Positions 40,456-53,605 of a stretch of DNA of 64,000 nucleotides are shown piece after piece. The stretch's first letter is position 1, and each line of letters begins with the position of its first letter. Source of the stretch: Glandiceps talaboti (Eukaryota; Hemichordata; Enteropneusta; Spengelidae); the NCBI RefSeq assembly GCF_964340395.1, contig NC_135561.1, positions 4,423,501 through 4,487,500 of the forward strand, read 5' to 3'. A program made the position numbers and the translations under genes. Under the pieces are notes generated by a model. The model was given only the letters and a program-made list of their open reading frames with translations, searched no databases and was not told the DNA's origin.

Positions 40456-41880
40456 TATTTCGTAAATGTGACGGGGTTGACCACACTTGACAGTCTGAGA
40501 GAAAGGGTAGGGCATGAACAAATAATTTTATCTTACCATGGCAAACACAGTCAATAATTGTTATGCAATACCACGTAAAAGTAACCGTGAATAAGTAAAC
40601 ACTACATAAACAGCGAAATGGGTAAGTGTAGATTGTTTATTAACAAATACATGTTTGAAAAAAACAACAGGTAAATACACAAATGCTTAATCAATTTATA
40701 AAGTAACACTAGTATTACACGTTCTTTAAATCTCTAAATATCTACTTATAAAAACAATAAACCTCTCTTTTAGAGATAGAAGTGTAAGTCTAGATGGATA
40801 TAGTTAAAAGTAGCATATGTCTTTGTCCATGCTTAAGTGATTTTTAGATTCAATTCTTTAAGTTTATATACATGGATTGTGAATAACTTTCAGTTTGAAT
40901 AGTCACCAACATGGCGTTCATATGCATGGTGCTAGATGACATTTATCATTAGTTTTGTTTGTGCTGAGTTCTCTTCATACAAACCCCCACATCATTTGGT
41001 ATTGCAAAAACTCTTACAAATCACCCACCCATTCTATTCATGACGTACACACTATTCTTATCAGTACCCAAGGGCAAACGATGAATTAGATTTATCTTTA
41101 CAGTAGCCTCTGTAGTAGTGAGTGATTAGTTGTGTAGCAAAGACAGCACCAGAGGCCATGGATGGGAACAGGACTGTACCAATATTACACAATGCGCAAT
41201 AGGTCTTTGATTCCAACAATTTGAATATATATGTCTTGATTTATCTCATCTTCTCTAGCCATAATGCAGGTAATGACCTTTATGATATACGCTAGCCTAA
41301 TTTCGTTAATGTCTAGTGTTTCTACAGGGCATATCAGAAAATTCAATATTACAAAATGAGCGCATATGAACAAAATCAAATTTTTCTTCGGCAGCATATG
41401 TTTTGGCGTCAGGTTCAATTATTATTATGGAGAATTGCATTGCCTTATCTGTATTAACAGAATACATAAGATAGTAAGTGAGACATCACAACACAATACA
41501 AGCTAAGTGATGCATAAATACAAAAATAACCTCCGGGAGTAATCAGAATCTCATTGTTATGGTACGAAAATGCTTTTCCACCCAATTTCTTTGATAATAC
41601 ATATAGTTTTCAAACATAGTCAGATATGGTAACTGTGGTCCGGGGAAATATTAAGACCGTGACCCATTTTGTAAGATATATTTAAAGCTGTCACATACAT
41701 GATCACATACATGATCCTCGTTCACTCAGACCTTTAAATATCACGACTTTCGCTAAACCTAAGCCCCTTTCGCCTGATAGAAATACCCAATAGTTAAAGG
41801 TTCCAACAACTTTGGTTTAGTATTATATTTGAGAGAAAATCTAAGGCAAAGGATTTACGCTTTTGTCGGATATATAATGA

Positions 41881-41966
41881 AAAATATCAGGAACATATAT
41901 GTGCTCAATGTAAAATATCCGGAACATATATGTTCTCAATGAAAAATATCCGGAACGTATATGTAC
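41881..41966 (+). repeat. 31-bp tandem repeat, about 2.8 copies
   Basis: Units begin at 41881, 41912 and 41943 with core AAAATATCCGGAACATATAT and an exact 31-bp period. Confidence 0.9.
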
Positions 41967-42612
41967 ATTTAGTATCTGTCATTTAATATTGACTACAATG
42001 AATGATATAAGCATTTTCTTATTAACCGTAAAATCTGAGTTGATGTTAAAAGGTTATAACATTCAGACACAACCGTGTCATTCTCCTTTGTCATCGTAAT
42101 ATCAGTGCGGAAGGTGTGACTATACTTCACCTCGTCAGTAGTTCATAGGCGAAGACTGACACGACAAACAAAACACGACGTCTTCAATATCGAGAAGCTT
42201 AGAGCACGATAGCACACATAATAAAGTCGATTTTAATAACCAACAGCAGAGTATGCGACGTTATCTGTTTTCTATCAAGGAAGAGAGTAAGTCGGCTTTA
42301 TTGGCATGTTTTAGGCACCTAACAACAGGATTATGGCAGCCCTGTTCTCAAATCACCAATAAAACATTCATTTTCTTAGCTTTTGGTGTTTCACAGCAAT
42401 TCTACTTTTACTATCATTAATGCAAAGATAAGGTACTCGATTTCCAAAATGTATTTGAAGCTGTCTGTTAGTTCTGTACAGCAATATTCTACACGTTCAT
42501 GTAGCCATCTCATTAAATGGGAGCAAAGGCAGATTCTGAAAAGTTCGATTGTCCAATCCATATCCTGTATCGAAAGTATTTGTAGCTGACGTCAGATGGT
42601 TATAATCCTAAT

Positions 42613-42885
42613 ACATAAAAGTTCACGTTGGTTCAGCGTACAATGTACTTAACATGAAAGAAGCTCTTGTTATCATTAATAAGATATTTCATGCATTTAG
42701 TCGCGTTGTTGTGATTCGATACATGAACTGGACTATTTGTTTGCCTGCACATAAAAGGGTTCAAGTTGGTACAATGTACAATGTAATTAATATGAAAGAA
42801 ACTCTTGTTATTATTAATAAGACATTTCATGCATTTAGTCGCGTTGTTGTGATTCGATACATGAACTGTACTATTTGTTTGCCTG
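42613..42885 (+). repeat. Tandem duplication of ~137 bp
   Basis: Copy 1 is 42613-42748 and copy 2 is 42749-42885, about 92% alike with a 2-bp indel. After the indel the offset is 138 bp (46 codons), so the plus-strand frame stays open through both copies, repeating FHAFSRVVVIRYMN. The flanks show no other coding sign. Confidence 0.92.
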
Positions 42886-45269
42886 GTATGTTACTCTATA
42901 TAAAATAAAATGAAAGAAAACATAAAACATTCTTTTTTTTCTACAAGAAAATCGATTTTGGTTTTAGAAAATGGTTTCCTTATCAAACTAAATCAAAGCG
43001 AATTGTTAATAAAAAAGTTGGCGTAAACGATAATTAAATTTTGTATTATCTATTTTGGGATAAACGAGAATCGATAAATGGTTCTTGGCCCAGTATGAGT
43101 GTGAGTAGGCATCTAATTAGTTTGAAAGTGGCCTATCAAATATGTGCTCACGAGAATGTGAAACATATGTATATATGTATTTCATTGTAATGTGTATTAA
43201 CCTAAAACAATACGCAAGCTGTATCGTTATACGAGTAGATCACGGTATGACCCATTATGGTGTCGAATAATCGTTAGTCTTGCACTTTTGTTTAACCCTT
43301 TACATTTCCAGACAACGATTATTGCAAGACACTTATTACGCATGAGATGTCCATCGTAACACCCACATGTACATGCGATGTCCTTTAATGTTCTTCTGGA
43401 AGTCAAACCTTGTTTTGGCGTTTTAAGAAATTCAATCCTGAAAATAAACTCCACTGTACCAAAGCTTACTTACTTATGCGTGAGGTATTTGTTAGTAATT
43501 TCAATGAATAATCGAAGATGGAACAAGTAGACCTACACAAGTAATCAATTAGCTAGTTGTAAGTACATGCGTTTATAGTGTCAATTATGACTGGGTAAAG
43601 TAGATAGCTTCAATCTGAATAACACTGCAAGTTACATCAGCAAGGCAAATCACTTTAAACTTTCAAGACTTTAAGTGTAGCCAACTTTAGACATCAAGTA
43701 GACGTGGCTGACAACTTATCATATATCCATACATTTACAAACGTAATTTTCCGACAACTTTTCAACGAATATTCTCTGTACATATATACAGTATATACGC
43801 AATTCTGCATATGTAGATAGCATGATCAGTTAAATAAGAAAGATTAACCTCATATTAATACAAGACACACTTTCGTTAAGAACGTCACTACATACTTCGA
43901 GCATACACCCCTCAATGCTAGCTGCATACTAGATTCCAGGTTGGAAAATAAATATACCTATTTGCAATTACATAATCGGTACCGGTGTCCCTTACATACA
44001 TCTCTTGTCCGAAAATCACCAGGGAATCTATGATATGTTCCGTCTTGGAAAGGTTATCTTTAATGATACATGTAGCATTAGCTAGAGACGATAGCATATC
44101 TCATCTATTTCTTTATTCATCGGCTTTCATGTACAATCTCGAACATGTAGGAATTAGAAAGTCATCCTTTGTAAAGCATCATTCATCTGCCTGATTTGTA
44201 TCAACCCCGAATGACATGTAATCACAGAAAGTAGGTAAAAATAGAGGGCGTCACAGCAGTTCACATGAACTGTTGAAGAAGTGGTGATGCATAGAGTGCA
44301 TGCTAGAAATTGATTTTCAGTTGTTCCTTTGTGTGAATACTGAAGTACACTTAGTGCTGATTGGGAAGCACATCTGGACTTTGTAGGATACATTTCGCCT
44401 TTTCTTTAACTTTTTAGAGAAAAGATTCAATCAGGTACTGGAATGTCACGATGGTGTTCTCTGTATCAAATTATTCAAGACATTACCCTTTGTATTATTG
44501 TACTAAAGTATAACCACATGTGGTATTCTACCCTTTACAAAGACAAAGATACATGCTTTACGATATTATTGAACTATTTGTTGTACGAAATAAATTGAGT
44601 TATGAATGGTTTTACGTTTGGAAAAAATATATTCCACACTTTGTAATATATTCTGCGACATAACTTGCAACAACACCAACGTATATATTATCCTGTCACA
44701 AACTTAATCCTAATCGTCTTTCACAATACAGACAGACAGGAGGAAGATTTAGACTTCTATGTGATAATAGCCTTAACAAGTGCAACTCACGTAATCACTT
44801 AGGAAATACAAATCGGCAATATTATGTCATTTGAAGAGTATGTTTAGTCTTATTATTATTTAAAGCATAAATACACAATGAATAAATAGATAAATGAATA
44901 AATACGCACTTAGCGATTATAAGCATCGTTTTTTTCTCTTCTTTCAACAATATAGCTATATCATCCATAATTAGGAACGATTTCTGTGTCTTAGAGTCTG
45001 CACTGACAACATTTCCATATGGCACCCTTTACCGATATTCTATTCCATATTTAGAAACACAACAATTAACTTGCTACCCGGTTTAATGACTTCCACAGAA
45101 TGATACAAATATAACATACATCAAGTATTAAGAGAAACGAGTCAGTAATATGCTACATATAATAATTTCTACTGCATACTGATATCCTATAATTTTGCTC
45201 TAAAAGTACTTTATTCCTAAGCATGGGTCCTGTGATGATAACATGTTCTCAATGTAGGATATTGCAAAT
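42886..45269. other. Non-coding AT-rich sequence
   Basis: Only the dispersed repeat at 44.0-44.2 kb; no gene evidence. Confidence 0.6.
44025..44235 (+). repeat. Diverged dispersed repeat, copy B
   Basis: Partner of 13460-13670; the strongest block is ATCCTTTGTAAAGCATCATTC at 44165 followed by AATCACAGAAAG. Confidence 0.55.
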
Positions 45270-46322
45270 CACTTCGCTCTATCAGAGCGTATATCAGTAA
45301 CCTTCCGAGGGAATATGATCTATCTCTAACTAGTTTGTCATCAAATTCACAAAGCTCTTTAATAAAGAGAATGGGATGAGATGATGACATGGCAGATGAC
45401 ACAATACCACACCTTACTATTACATCAGAAGCTGGTGGACACATTTTACAATCTGATCTTGACAAGTTAGCCTGGGCAGACAAGTGGAAAATGTCCTTCC
45501 ATCCAGATAAGTATTCTGTCTTGTCAATAACAAGGAAACGATCACCGATAATCAATTATTAAATGGAAAAAAAATAAAGCACATTTCATCCGAAACGTAC
45601 CTGGGGTGCACTTTGACAACTGAACTTGACTGGCATCAACACACCAACTTGATACGTAATAAGGCAAACAAAACCCTTGGTTTTCTACACAAAAATGTCA
45701 ACATACGATCCACTACAATTGAAGAAAAGGCATACAAAACACTTGTTAGACTTATGGTTGAATATTCCACCACTGTTTGGGACCCATATAGATAATTCAA
45801 TATAATCAACCTAGAAAAAGTACAAAGGCGTGCTGCCCAGTATGTTACTGGCAGATACAGAAACCACGCCAGTGTTAACAACATAATACAAACGCTCAAT
45901 TGGAAATCACTAGAACAACACAGGAAAGAAAGTAGACTAGCAATGCTCTATAAAATCTCAGCGGTAACAGTTGCTATAAACACAGACCAGCATCTTAAAC
46001 CTCCATCAGGATATACCAGACAAATGCACAGTAACAATTACCAAATACCAACATTCAAAACAGACTACAGAAAACATTCATTTTTCCCTAGAACCATCAC
46101 AGAATGGAACAATCTACCACCAGACATTGTAACTGTTGGATCACTTGATACTATCAGTGGCATCACACGTGGAAAACTAAATACAATCACTTTAATATTT
46201 ATTTACTATTTATTTCTCTTTTATTTGGTTATTTACTTGAACTGATGCTTTAGTTCACCATCCTCATTTTGGTTGCGCACTCGCTGGCAAAATCTTCAAC
46301 ATGTTGAAGGTGGCCAGTTATG
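45270..46322 (+). pseudogene. LINE reverse transcriptase relic, best preserved in the window
   Basis: A plus-strand reverse transcriptase C-terminal region of the CR1/Jockey type. The first part (about 45270-45560) reads YISNLPREYD, then MADDT at 45389 in place of the catalytic (F/Y)ADD box, LTITSEAG, LQSDLDKLAWADKWKMSFHP and DKYSVLSITRKRSP. After a frame break at about 45560, the second part reads HISSETYLGCTL, NKANKTLGFL, YKTLVRLMVEYSTTVWDPY, EKVQRRAAQYVTGRYRN, NWKSLEQHRKESRLAMLYKI and SFFPRTITEWNNLPPDIV, ending at the TGA 46243-46245. Within 45613-46245 only one in-frame stop occurs (TAA 45793-45795, after DPYR). The YLG-x-TL, VRP-like LVEY, VW-P, and FFPRTI-EWN-LP motifs are diagnostic for these LINEs. 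The gaps between intact motifs are few, suggesting a younger insertion than the other relics. It is non-functional: the endonuclease and fingers are missing, and it carries a frameshift and stops. Confidence 0.88.
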
Positions 46323-46398
46323 GAAGAAGAAGAAGAAGAAGAAGAAGAAGAAGAAGAAGAAGAAGAAGAAGAAGAAGAAGAAGAAGAAGAAGAAGAAG
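46323..46398 (+). repeat. (GAA)n microsatellite, LINE tail
   Basis: About 25 GAA units lying about 78 bases past the stop codon of the LINE relic, after a short 3' UTR. Position and orientation make it the expanded terminal tail of that element. The long Lys-only or Glu-only frames across it are artefacts of the repeat. Confidence 0.95.
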
Positions 46399-46865
46399 CA
46401 ACACTGTCATCAGAAAGCGTTAGTTTTGTTCAGGAAATGCAATACCATTCTTCAGTCAATACTGGCTTATATACGAAATTTTGGATGAGACGTTTTCTGT
46501 CATTTGAGCTACACTTCGTGAAATTAAACTTCGTCGCTACATTACAGCAAGTATATATTCACAACATATGGTAGCATTTCGCAGTCGACTATAGCTTAAA
46601 CAATCTTGGGTTGAGTACATGCTATTCCTGTATTGGGGAATGGTTTCCAATAATATCATGGTCTACAGATATTTGATTGGAAAGGCAGTCAATAACTTTG
46701 CGAACAAGTGAACAACCTAAAATTTCGTATTTACAGAAAACTGTAAATGTTTTATAAAGACCTAAGTCAGCACAAGATAGAACTCATACAATGATAAGCA
46801 TTAAATGTTTGTAACTATATATACATATGCTATGTCATTTTCCTCCCTGTAGTTGGTTATACAAT

Positions 46866-47053
<188 letters not shown>

Positions 47054-47056
<3 letters not shown>

Positions 47057-48644
47057 AAGGCTGTGCAACAGGCATCCAATTGAAGGTTTAGGAATTTACT
47101 ATGGAGCACATTAATGACACAGTAGTCTGTCCATAGACCGTGGGTGGGGGGTCGATGGTCTGTCGAAATACCAATTGAGATATTGCCTTTTACTGAGTAC
47201 AATGATATGGAAACAACAGCATAAAAGTATAACAGGGGTCGTATAAAGTGAAGTATATAAACATACAACAGTTTTAGAAAAACATCATGATATATCTGAA
47301 TGGTAAGAATCTCAATATCTCTCAAAAATACAGGTTTCCTGAAAGGAATATACTGCATGATTTGGAGGTTACATCATTTAAACACTTTTTATACGTCTAA
47401 GATAATGTCTTACTACAGCATATAAAAAATAAACCAGTTTGGCACTTACCACTTGTATCTTTACTTACTGTCATCATGATGGTGATAGTCGCTGACTAAC
47501 GCACTAGTTAAGGTGGAATGAGGAAACAGGCTTCTGTGTTACTATATACGATCAGTTTCCATGGCAACTGTCATGCTGGTTTTTGATTGGACAGACTGAT
47601 ACAAGTTTCTGTACATGCGAATCGTGGCCGATGGTAGTTGGTGTTTTCTTGATTATCACAAATATGGATATATTCAGCATTTCAGAATTGCCATACACTG
47701 CGTTCAATAAACGTTTTGTTGAATATCTTTTCATGCGATATGTATGCAATTGTAATAAACTGAACATGCTCTGAAACACGACAATGAACATTGCTATAGG
47801 TGAATGCTTGTGTCCTGATATGAAATTATGAATTTTACATCAGTTTGATATAAGTTTGAAACATCTTATGTAGGTACAGGAATATGTTTGTTATGCATAT
47901 ATTGTGTATATGACTGTTAGCCCTTCAGCTTTCAACCATTGGGAAATAGTTGCTGCATAAAAGCCCTAGTAGTAATAGACCTAGACGTCTACTAGTATCG
48001 TCATAGCCGGGCAATAAGTGTAAAATACCTGATATCGTGCTATAAAACTATAACACATCTTCAGGACAAATCTGACAAATTTTATAGAAAGCGTTATCGA
48101 GAAATGCAATAAGTAGAACTCGCCTTAGCGACTAATTTCACTGGCTAGGTCTTAAATTCTTTCTAAATTTTGCCACGTCACGTGAATGCTTGCTCCAGGT
48201 CCTTTTGAAATTATAAAAGAAATCAGGGGGTTCGACATCTTGTTTTCAAAGATATGGTCAGTGTTTTATTTTCCTATCGTTGAGGTGGCCATATTGGATT
48301 CTAAAATGACTACATTTTGATATCATTTGAACTATATTTCAAATATTTACAGCAAATTGTTTTAAACTTAATTGATTGGAGCCTTTCCTGAACAAAGTGG
48401 CAGAACATGTTTGAAGAGTTAATTTTCGAGGCACATACAAAGTTAACCCGTAGAATATACTGATGAATATGATCTATTTCGATCAGGTCACTAACCGAAC
48501 TACGTAACTAGATGTATACAACACTAATATTTCAACAAGTACATGTCATCACGATATAGCCTGGTTTCAATAACGAGAACTGGAACTGATTAGACCCTTC
48601 CCAAGACATGACATGAATCATCACAACACCAGTTTACTACGTAA
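47054..48644. other. Non-coding AT-rich sequence
   Basis: Nothing recognised. Confidence 0.6.
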
Positions 48645-48784
48645 GCAATAAACCACCCCTGGGGATGGTATACCAAGAGGTTTTGACCAGTGAACGAAAT
48701 ATATGCACGAGCGATAGCGAGTGCATATATTGAGTTCACTGCTCAAAACCGAGTGGTATACCATTCCCAGGGGTGGTTTATCGC
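48645..48784. repeat. 140-bp near-perfect palindrome
   Basis: Arms 48645-48708 and 48721-48784 are inverted copies with about 56 of 64 positions paired (core AAACCACCCCTGGG, GGTATACCA, GGTTTTGA, ATATATGCAC) around a 12-bp centre that is itself near-dyad (GAGCGATAGCGA). It directly abuts the inverted-terminal-repeat element at 48786. Confidence 0.9.
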
Positions 48785-48785
48785 C

Positions 48786-49017
48786 ATTATATTATATAAG
48801 TATATTGAAAATATCGGAAACAAGATAAGACGCAACATTTTCTGGTTTCATTTGCGCCCATCCCAGCACGGACTACAACGTTCGTAGACGAACAGTGAAC
48901 ATCAAAATTTGGACGCGTGCCAACTGTGCATTATCGCTCATTTTAGACGCGCTAATTCGATGTCTAGACCAATCAGATCTCTCGATTTGCGCCATCAATA
49001 TACTGGTATAATATAAT
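48786..49017. mobile_element. MITE-like element with 23-bp inverted termini
   Basis: The left terminus 48786-48808 (ATTATATTATATAAGTATAT then TGA) and the right terminus 48995-49017 are inverted copies differing at two positions. The 232-bp total is non-coding and too short for a transposase, fitting a non-autonomous DNA element. Its interior is GC-richer than its surroundings (GGACGCGTGCC, ACGCGC, a CCAAT motif). The adjoining palindrome may be part of the same composite element. No target-site duplication was identified. Confidence 0.6.
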
Positions 49018-50323
49018 ATTCATTTTAGCGTTCATACATTTACTGTATGTAGTGTCTACTAACATCGGTTTAACCGCTTTGTAGCTACAAGTAAACTTCT
49101 AGCAAACATGAATAAATGAAAACGTATAAATCCATATGTAACCTCTGCTTCAACCGCTTCATACTCACATTTGAGGTGATAAAACACATCTAATAGTAAA
49201 GATTTAACCAACACAAGGTCATTAAATGCTACACATTTCCGGTTTTGAATACTAATCAAAGAATATTGTAACTTTTGAATTAAAGAAATTGCAGAAACGT
49301 CTTTGTACGTCTAATATTACCGATGAAGACATTCACGTATGGTATCATATATGAACGCCATGCTATCTTTCATGACATTATTATAACATATGTTAATCAT
49401 CTATACACCATAGACAGTTTTAAATAAACCGTCACATTTCTATAATTCTGACAGATTATCTTGACGATCTAGAGCTGTTTACCAGATTCAGAGACACAAT
49501 ATGGAAGACAATCTCAGGTCAAAAATGCGTTTTATACAGTTTCATTCACATACACTTTAAAATACATTTATGCCATATAGACAACACCTTTAAATATTCT
49601 TGGTATCATATTTTGATAATAAATACATTGAAGACCTCATCATTTTGCAATACATTGTTTTGAAGTTAATATGTCGATAAGTAGAGAATAAGGTACATTG
49701 CCTAGGGGATATCACTCTGTTCATTACGTTCACAAAGCATACAGACTTATTAAAGAAGGAGCAGCTGTATAGTCTACAGGGCTTGCACTGTTGTCTGAAC
49801 GATATTTAAATTGATTTGTAGAGTCAAATGACGTGTGCTGACTTAGTTTTAACTACATATATAGTACAGGCCATAAATCAATTATCTATTAGCTATACAT
49901 AACATGTTCATCATTATTTTGCTTTACGAAACATTTATGGAAATGATTCAATTCAGTTTGTTGATTATGGGCATTTATCGAGCTGTCAAATAAGGGAAAT
50001 TGGAGAATATGAAAATCTCAAGACTAAGTTACATCCCTTATTTTCATAGAATGGAATGAATTTCTTCATGTTCAGACATTGCTTTGTGTAGTCAAAATGT
50101 TTTAGAGCCAGCGCTGCACATTCAATTATTTTCGTTTATTTTCTCAAATATGAAACATAGAAAAATCGGAAAATTTAAAGCTCATCTCGGTATAGGCTTT
50201 TGCTTGTTATGGTAATACAATTCCTGTTAAGTGAAATTTTTCAAAGGCTTTTGACTTGGCTAGTCACTACATATGGCGAAAGATAGTCTTATTTCAATAT
50301 CATATCTATGTTGAATCCTGGAA

Positions 50324-50405
<82 letters not shown>

Positions 50406-52305
50406 GCCATCTGACTTGGACACGAAAAAAACACTGGCACAGCTTCTGTGACAATTTGAACTTTTATCTCTCATAACCTAGTAGTGTGTTTCAACGTGAC
50501 ACTAAACCATGTTGACGACATTTATTATGGCTATTTTGGCATCAAAGCTAGGAGTTTGAAAGGTGACACAGGGATATTGTTAAGTAGTATCGGTATGTCA
50601 TAACGAATGAAAATATCAGCGAAGACTATTCAGTCATTGAAATGTGTTTGGAAATGCCACATCTCAAGACACTTAGAACGTGTCGTATTTGTTAACGAAA
50701 TGTAATCATTAGAGAATACTACGACTCTAAATGTCAAAATGGGTTAGTCTCACACAAGAGTTACACGGAATTATGCAACATTACCAGTGCGTTGCGACAT
50801 ACGAATGTGAATAGAAAACAGGAGAAGCCGCTACATCTTGTTATTTTCCTTCACAGGAAATCTTATCGTTAAATCCTGTTGATTTTCCTCTAAATCCCCC
50901 GCTTATATACTAATAGATCAGTATTTCAAAATAAATACATGTTGCGTTGATAGTAACAGTGGATACAGATGTTAATATTCACATAGTCATAGGATATTGC
51001 ATAATTACTATTACTGTTCATGGTTTTCTGTTTCAGTTGACTCTTTCATTAATATGTATCACCAGTTGCATTGTGGGAAGCTGGTATGGGTACTCAAGTA
51101 TATCTCTTATTTCAAATCAACATTAGTGTTGCAGGCTGATTAGTGTCATTCAGAGTAAATTTGTTCAACAATGTACAATCTTTGCAATTATGTTAATGTA
51201 TCAAATAATGCTTTGACCTTAACATCGAATTTACACGACAAGGTCGTTCATTCCTGGACTATATTGACTATGCCTGATTAAAGTTCTAAATACCAAACCT
51301 AAGCTGAATTTTAATTTGTATTATCCATACGTGTCAGCCAGCATTAGCTTAAGACTGTGGGCAGAACGCAAACAATCAAATTTTGCTGTTATTCATGCAT
51401 CCTTCGGAAAAGATCTGTCCTTTGGCGTGTTGAACTTGATTGGTCGTATAGTGTTTGATGGGAAGATATAAACAACACAGAAACCATTTGGAAAACAATG
51501 GAAAACCAGAACTAGACACTCACACATGAGAGAAAATATATTATAAAATAAAAAAAAATCTACCTACCCCTCCTATTTTAAAATTGAATGTAATCGGAAA
51601 CACACAATTTCCTTAAGCCTAACTTAGAAAATTATGTTGTTATCTTCTGTATTCCTTACCCTTGTAGTTGTATTCTTCAATACCCCTCTAAAATTAGAGC
51701 GGCAACTTGGCACGTGAAAATTATCTCTGGTTTTCACAGGCAAATTGTACAACAACTACATTATTACCTTAATCTCTGTTAACAGGATGCTATGCTCGTG
51801 TTGACACTGAATAGTATACACAGACCCTATTTACTAATTAGCTTACAAGTGTTCATTATTCAACAACAAGTAAAAGACTTAAAATGGAGAATAAAACACA
51901 GATTTGAGACTCCTTGAGAAGAGCAATTACGTTGATGGAAGTTAATGCATGTCGAGTGTCATTTACGTCCTGAAGACTGTGTTATTCACTCACGGTTACG
52001 AAGTGGAGCATGGAAAGGCTAGTTCTTGTTTTCACTCTAACTTAAACTAATAATCCGCAGAATGTTTTCATCTTTCTGTTTCTAGCCATTCAGAGCTTTA
52101 ATCTGTTTTGGAGTGCTATCATGCTATTAAGAAACATTGAATATAAAAATTCATTGACAACTGTCCACAATTGAAACAAGTGTAAGTGAGTAATATAATC
52201 ATGCCATTCCATCGGTGTTTTATGGATTTGGCCTACTAAAACAACCATTAGCTGGGAGAAACGTCTTGCCCGGGAATAATTCCTGATGATGGAGTTCGGA
52301 TTGCT
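49018..52305. other. Non-coding AT-rich sequence
   Basis: Only the (CTGT)n tract listed separately. Confidence 0.6.
50324..50405. repeat. (CTGT)n microsatellite
   Basis: About 20 units; the DRQT-type minus-strand frames come from it. Confidence 0.97.
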
Positions 52306-53040
52306 ATTCATAAGGATACTTGGCATGTATCTGCAACATTATCCTCTTATAACGGAGTTGTTTATACAGTTTGGAATATGGAGTTTAACTGAATACGCCT
52401 CAGTTTGAAGCAGCAAATCATCAGAGGATGTAAAACGCCTTACAATATCCTAGTACTTGCACCAGTGTAGTGTTTATTTGGAAAAGAAATAAATACAAAC
52501 GTGAAATTTTAAAATGTCAAACATTGTTGAGGATCACCTTAAGAGCTTTCAAAGAGAACTTTATACACGACCTATCGTATCAAGTTATGCCTTGAAGGAA
52601 CTACACAGTTATTGAAATACATTTACAATACCTATCTCTAGACACTTGTAAACCTCATGTTTTATCAAGACGTATCATTATCAGCGAAGTTCTTGAATAA
52701 TTGTATCCGAAAATGTCAGGAAAAGTTCGAGCTAAGAACTCAGCCATCGATAATGAAATCGACAAGCTAGAATATCAGTACCATTATATTCAAACTGAAT
52801 TGATTGAATAACACCCCATGAAAAGGGCACAGATACATACGTATGATAACGTAACGGTTTCGAGTTTCACGGTCCATGTCAGACGTAATGTTATCAGAAC
52901 GACAATGTTCCTTGACAGGGTGGCTTCCTTGGTAAAGTTTTCCCGTAGCCATGTGTAACGTGATAGGCAACATTCATTGGTCTAGGTCTCTGAGGAAAAC
53001 GGTACATACGAACGTAAGAAAATGTTGCTTTTCAACTAAT
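52306..53040 (+). repeat. Segmental duplication, copy 1
   Basis: Colinear with 53606-54375 over about 735 bp. Shared blocks in order: GCATGTATCT, ATCCTCTTAT, CCTTACAATATCCTAGTACT, TAGTGTTTATTTGGAAA, GAGGATCAC, CATTTACAATAC, TCATTATCAGCGAA, AACTGAATTGATTGAATAAC, AAAAGGGCACAGATACA and CAACGTAACGGTT-like. Divergence is roughly 15-20% by eye plus indels. The offset moves from about 1300 to 1265 bp because copy 2 lacks ~35 bp near its start. No reading frame is conserved between copies. Confidence 0.9.
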
Positions 53041-53605
53041 TCGGACATGCCTAAAATATAATGAACCTCTTAAAACACATAATATGTCAACAAGGTGCCG
53101 AATCGTGAACTCAAGCGGTCATACTTTGGAGACTGTTTGTTTTTCTGAATAGACAACTGAATTAATTCTTTAGGTAATGATGCCAATGTCGTGTAAACAT
53201 TTGGAAACACTCAAACATCTCTAGTAATCAAATGTAACACATTTCCGCCTTCGGGAACATGCCAATGACCCTGTATAAGTAAACAAATTTATTTCTATGT
53301 CAACATTGCGTACTTAATTCTAATGGTCGACAGGAAAACTCTGGGGTCATAAGGCTAGCTGACTGAGCGTAGGTTATTGTCGCCTTAAGTTGATTTACAG
53401 AAATTACGAAAGAGGAAATCACTCAATAGATCGGGAAATCATGATCTGCTTGGAAACAAGTCAGAGATGCATAATGTTGCAGTATTACCTTCAACCAAGC
53501 CAAACGTTACGTTTGAATTTCGTGTAGTTTGATAAAGATATGACGTAATTTTAACATCTAGGGTCATACTAGGATAACCTACACAAAGTGAAAACAGCAT
53601 TTATA

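Larger units (their letters stand above)
34398..41880. other. Non-coding AT-rich sequence
   Basis: Contains one 147-codon frame at 37724-38167 (plus strand), the longest non-repeat frame in the window. It is unrecognised, AT-driven in composition (rich in I, Y, S, K) and within what chance could give. Otherwise only dispersed repeat copies occur. Confidence 0.5.

Noticed and set aside
48690-48887. 65-codon frame crossing the palindrome
   Set aside because: It lies across the palindrome and MITE-like terminus and is explained by them.
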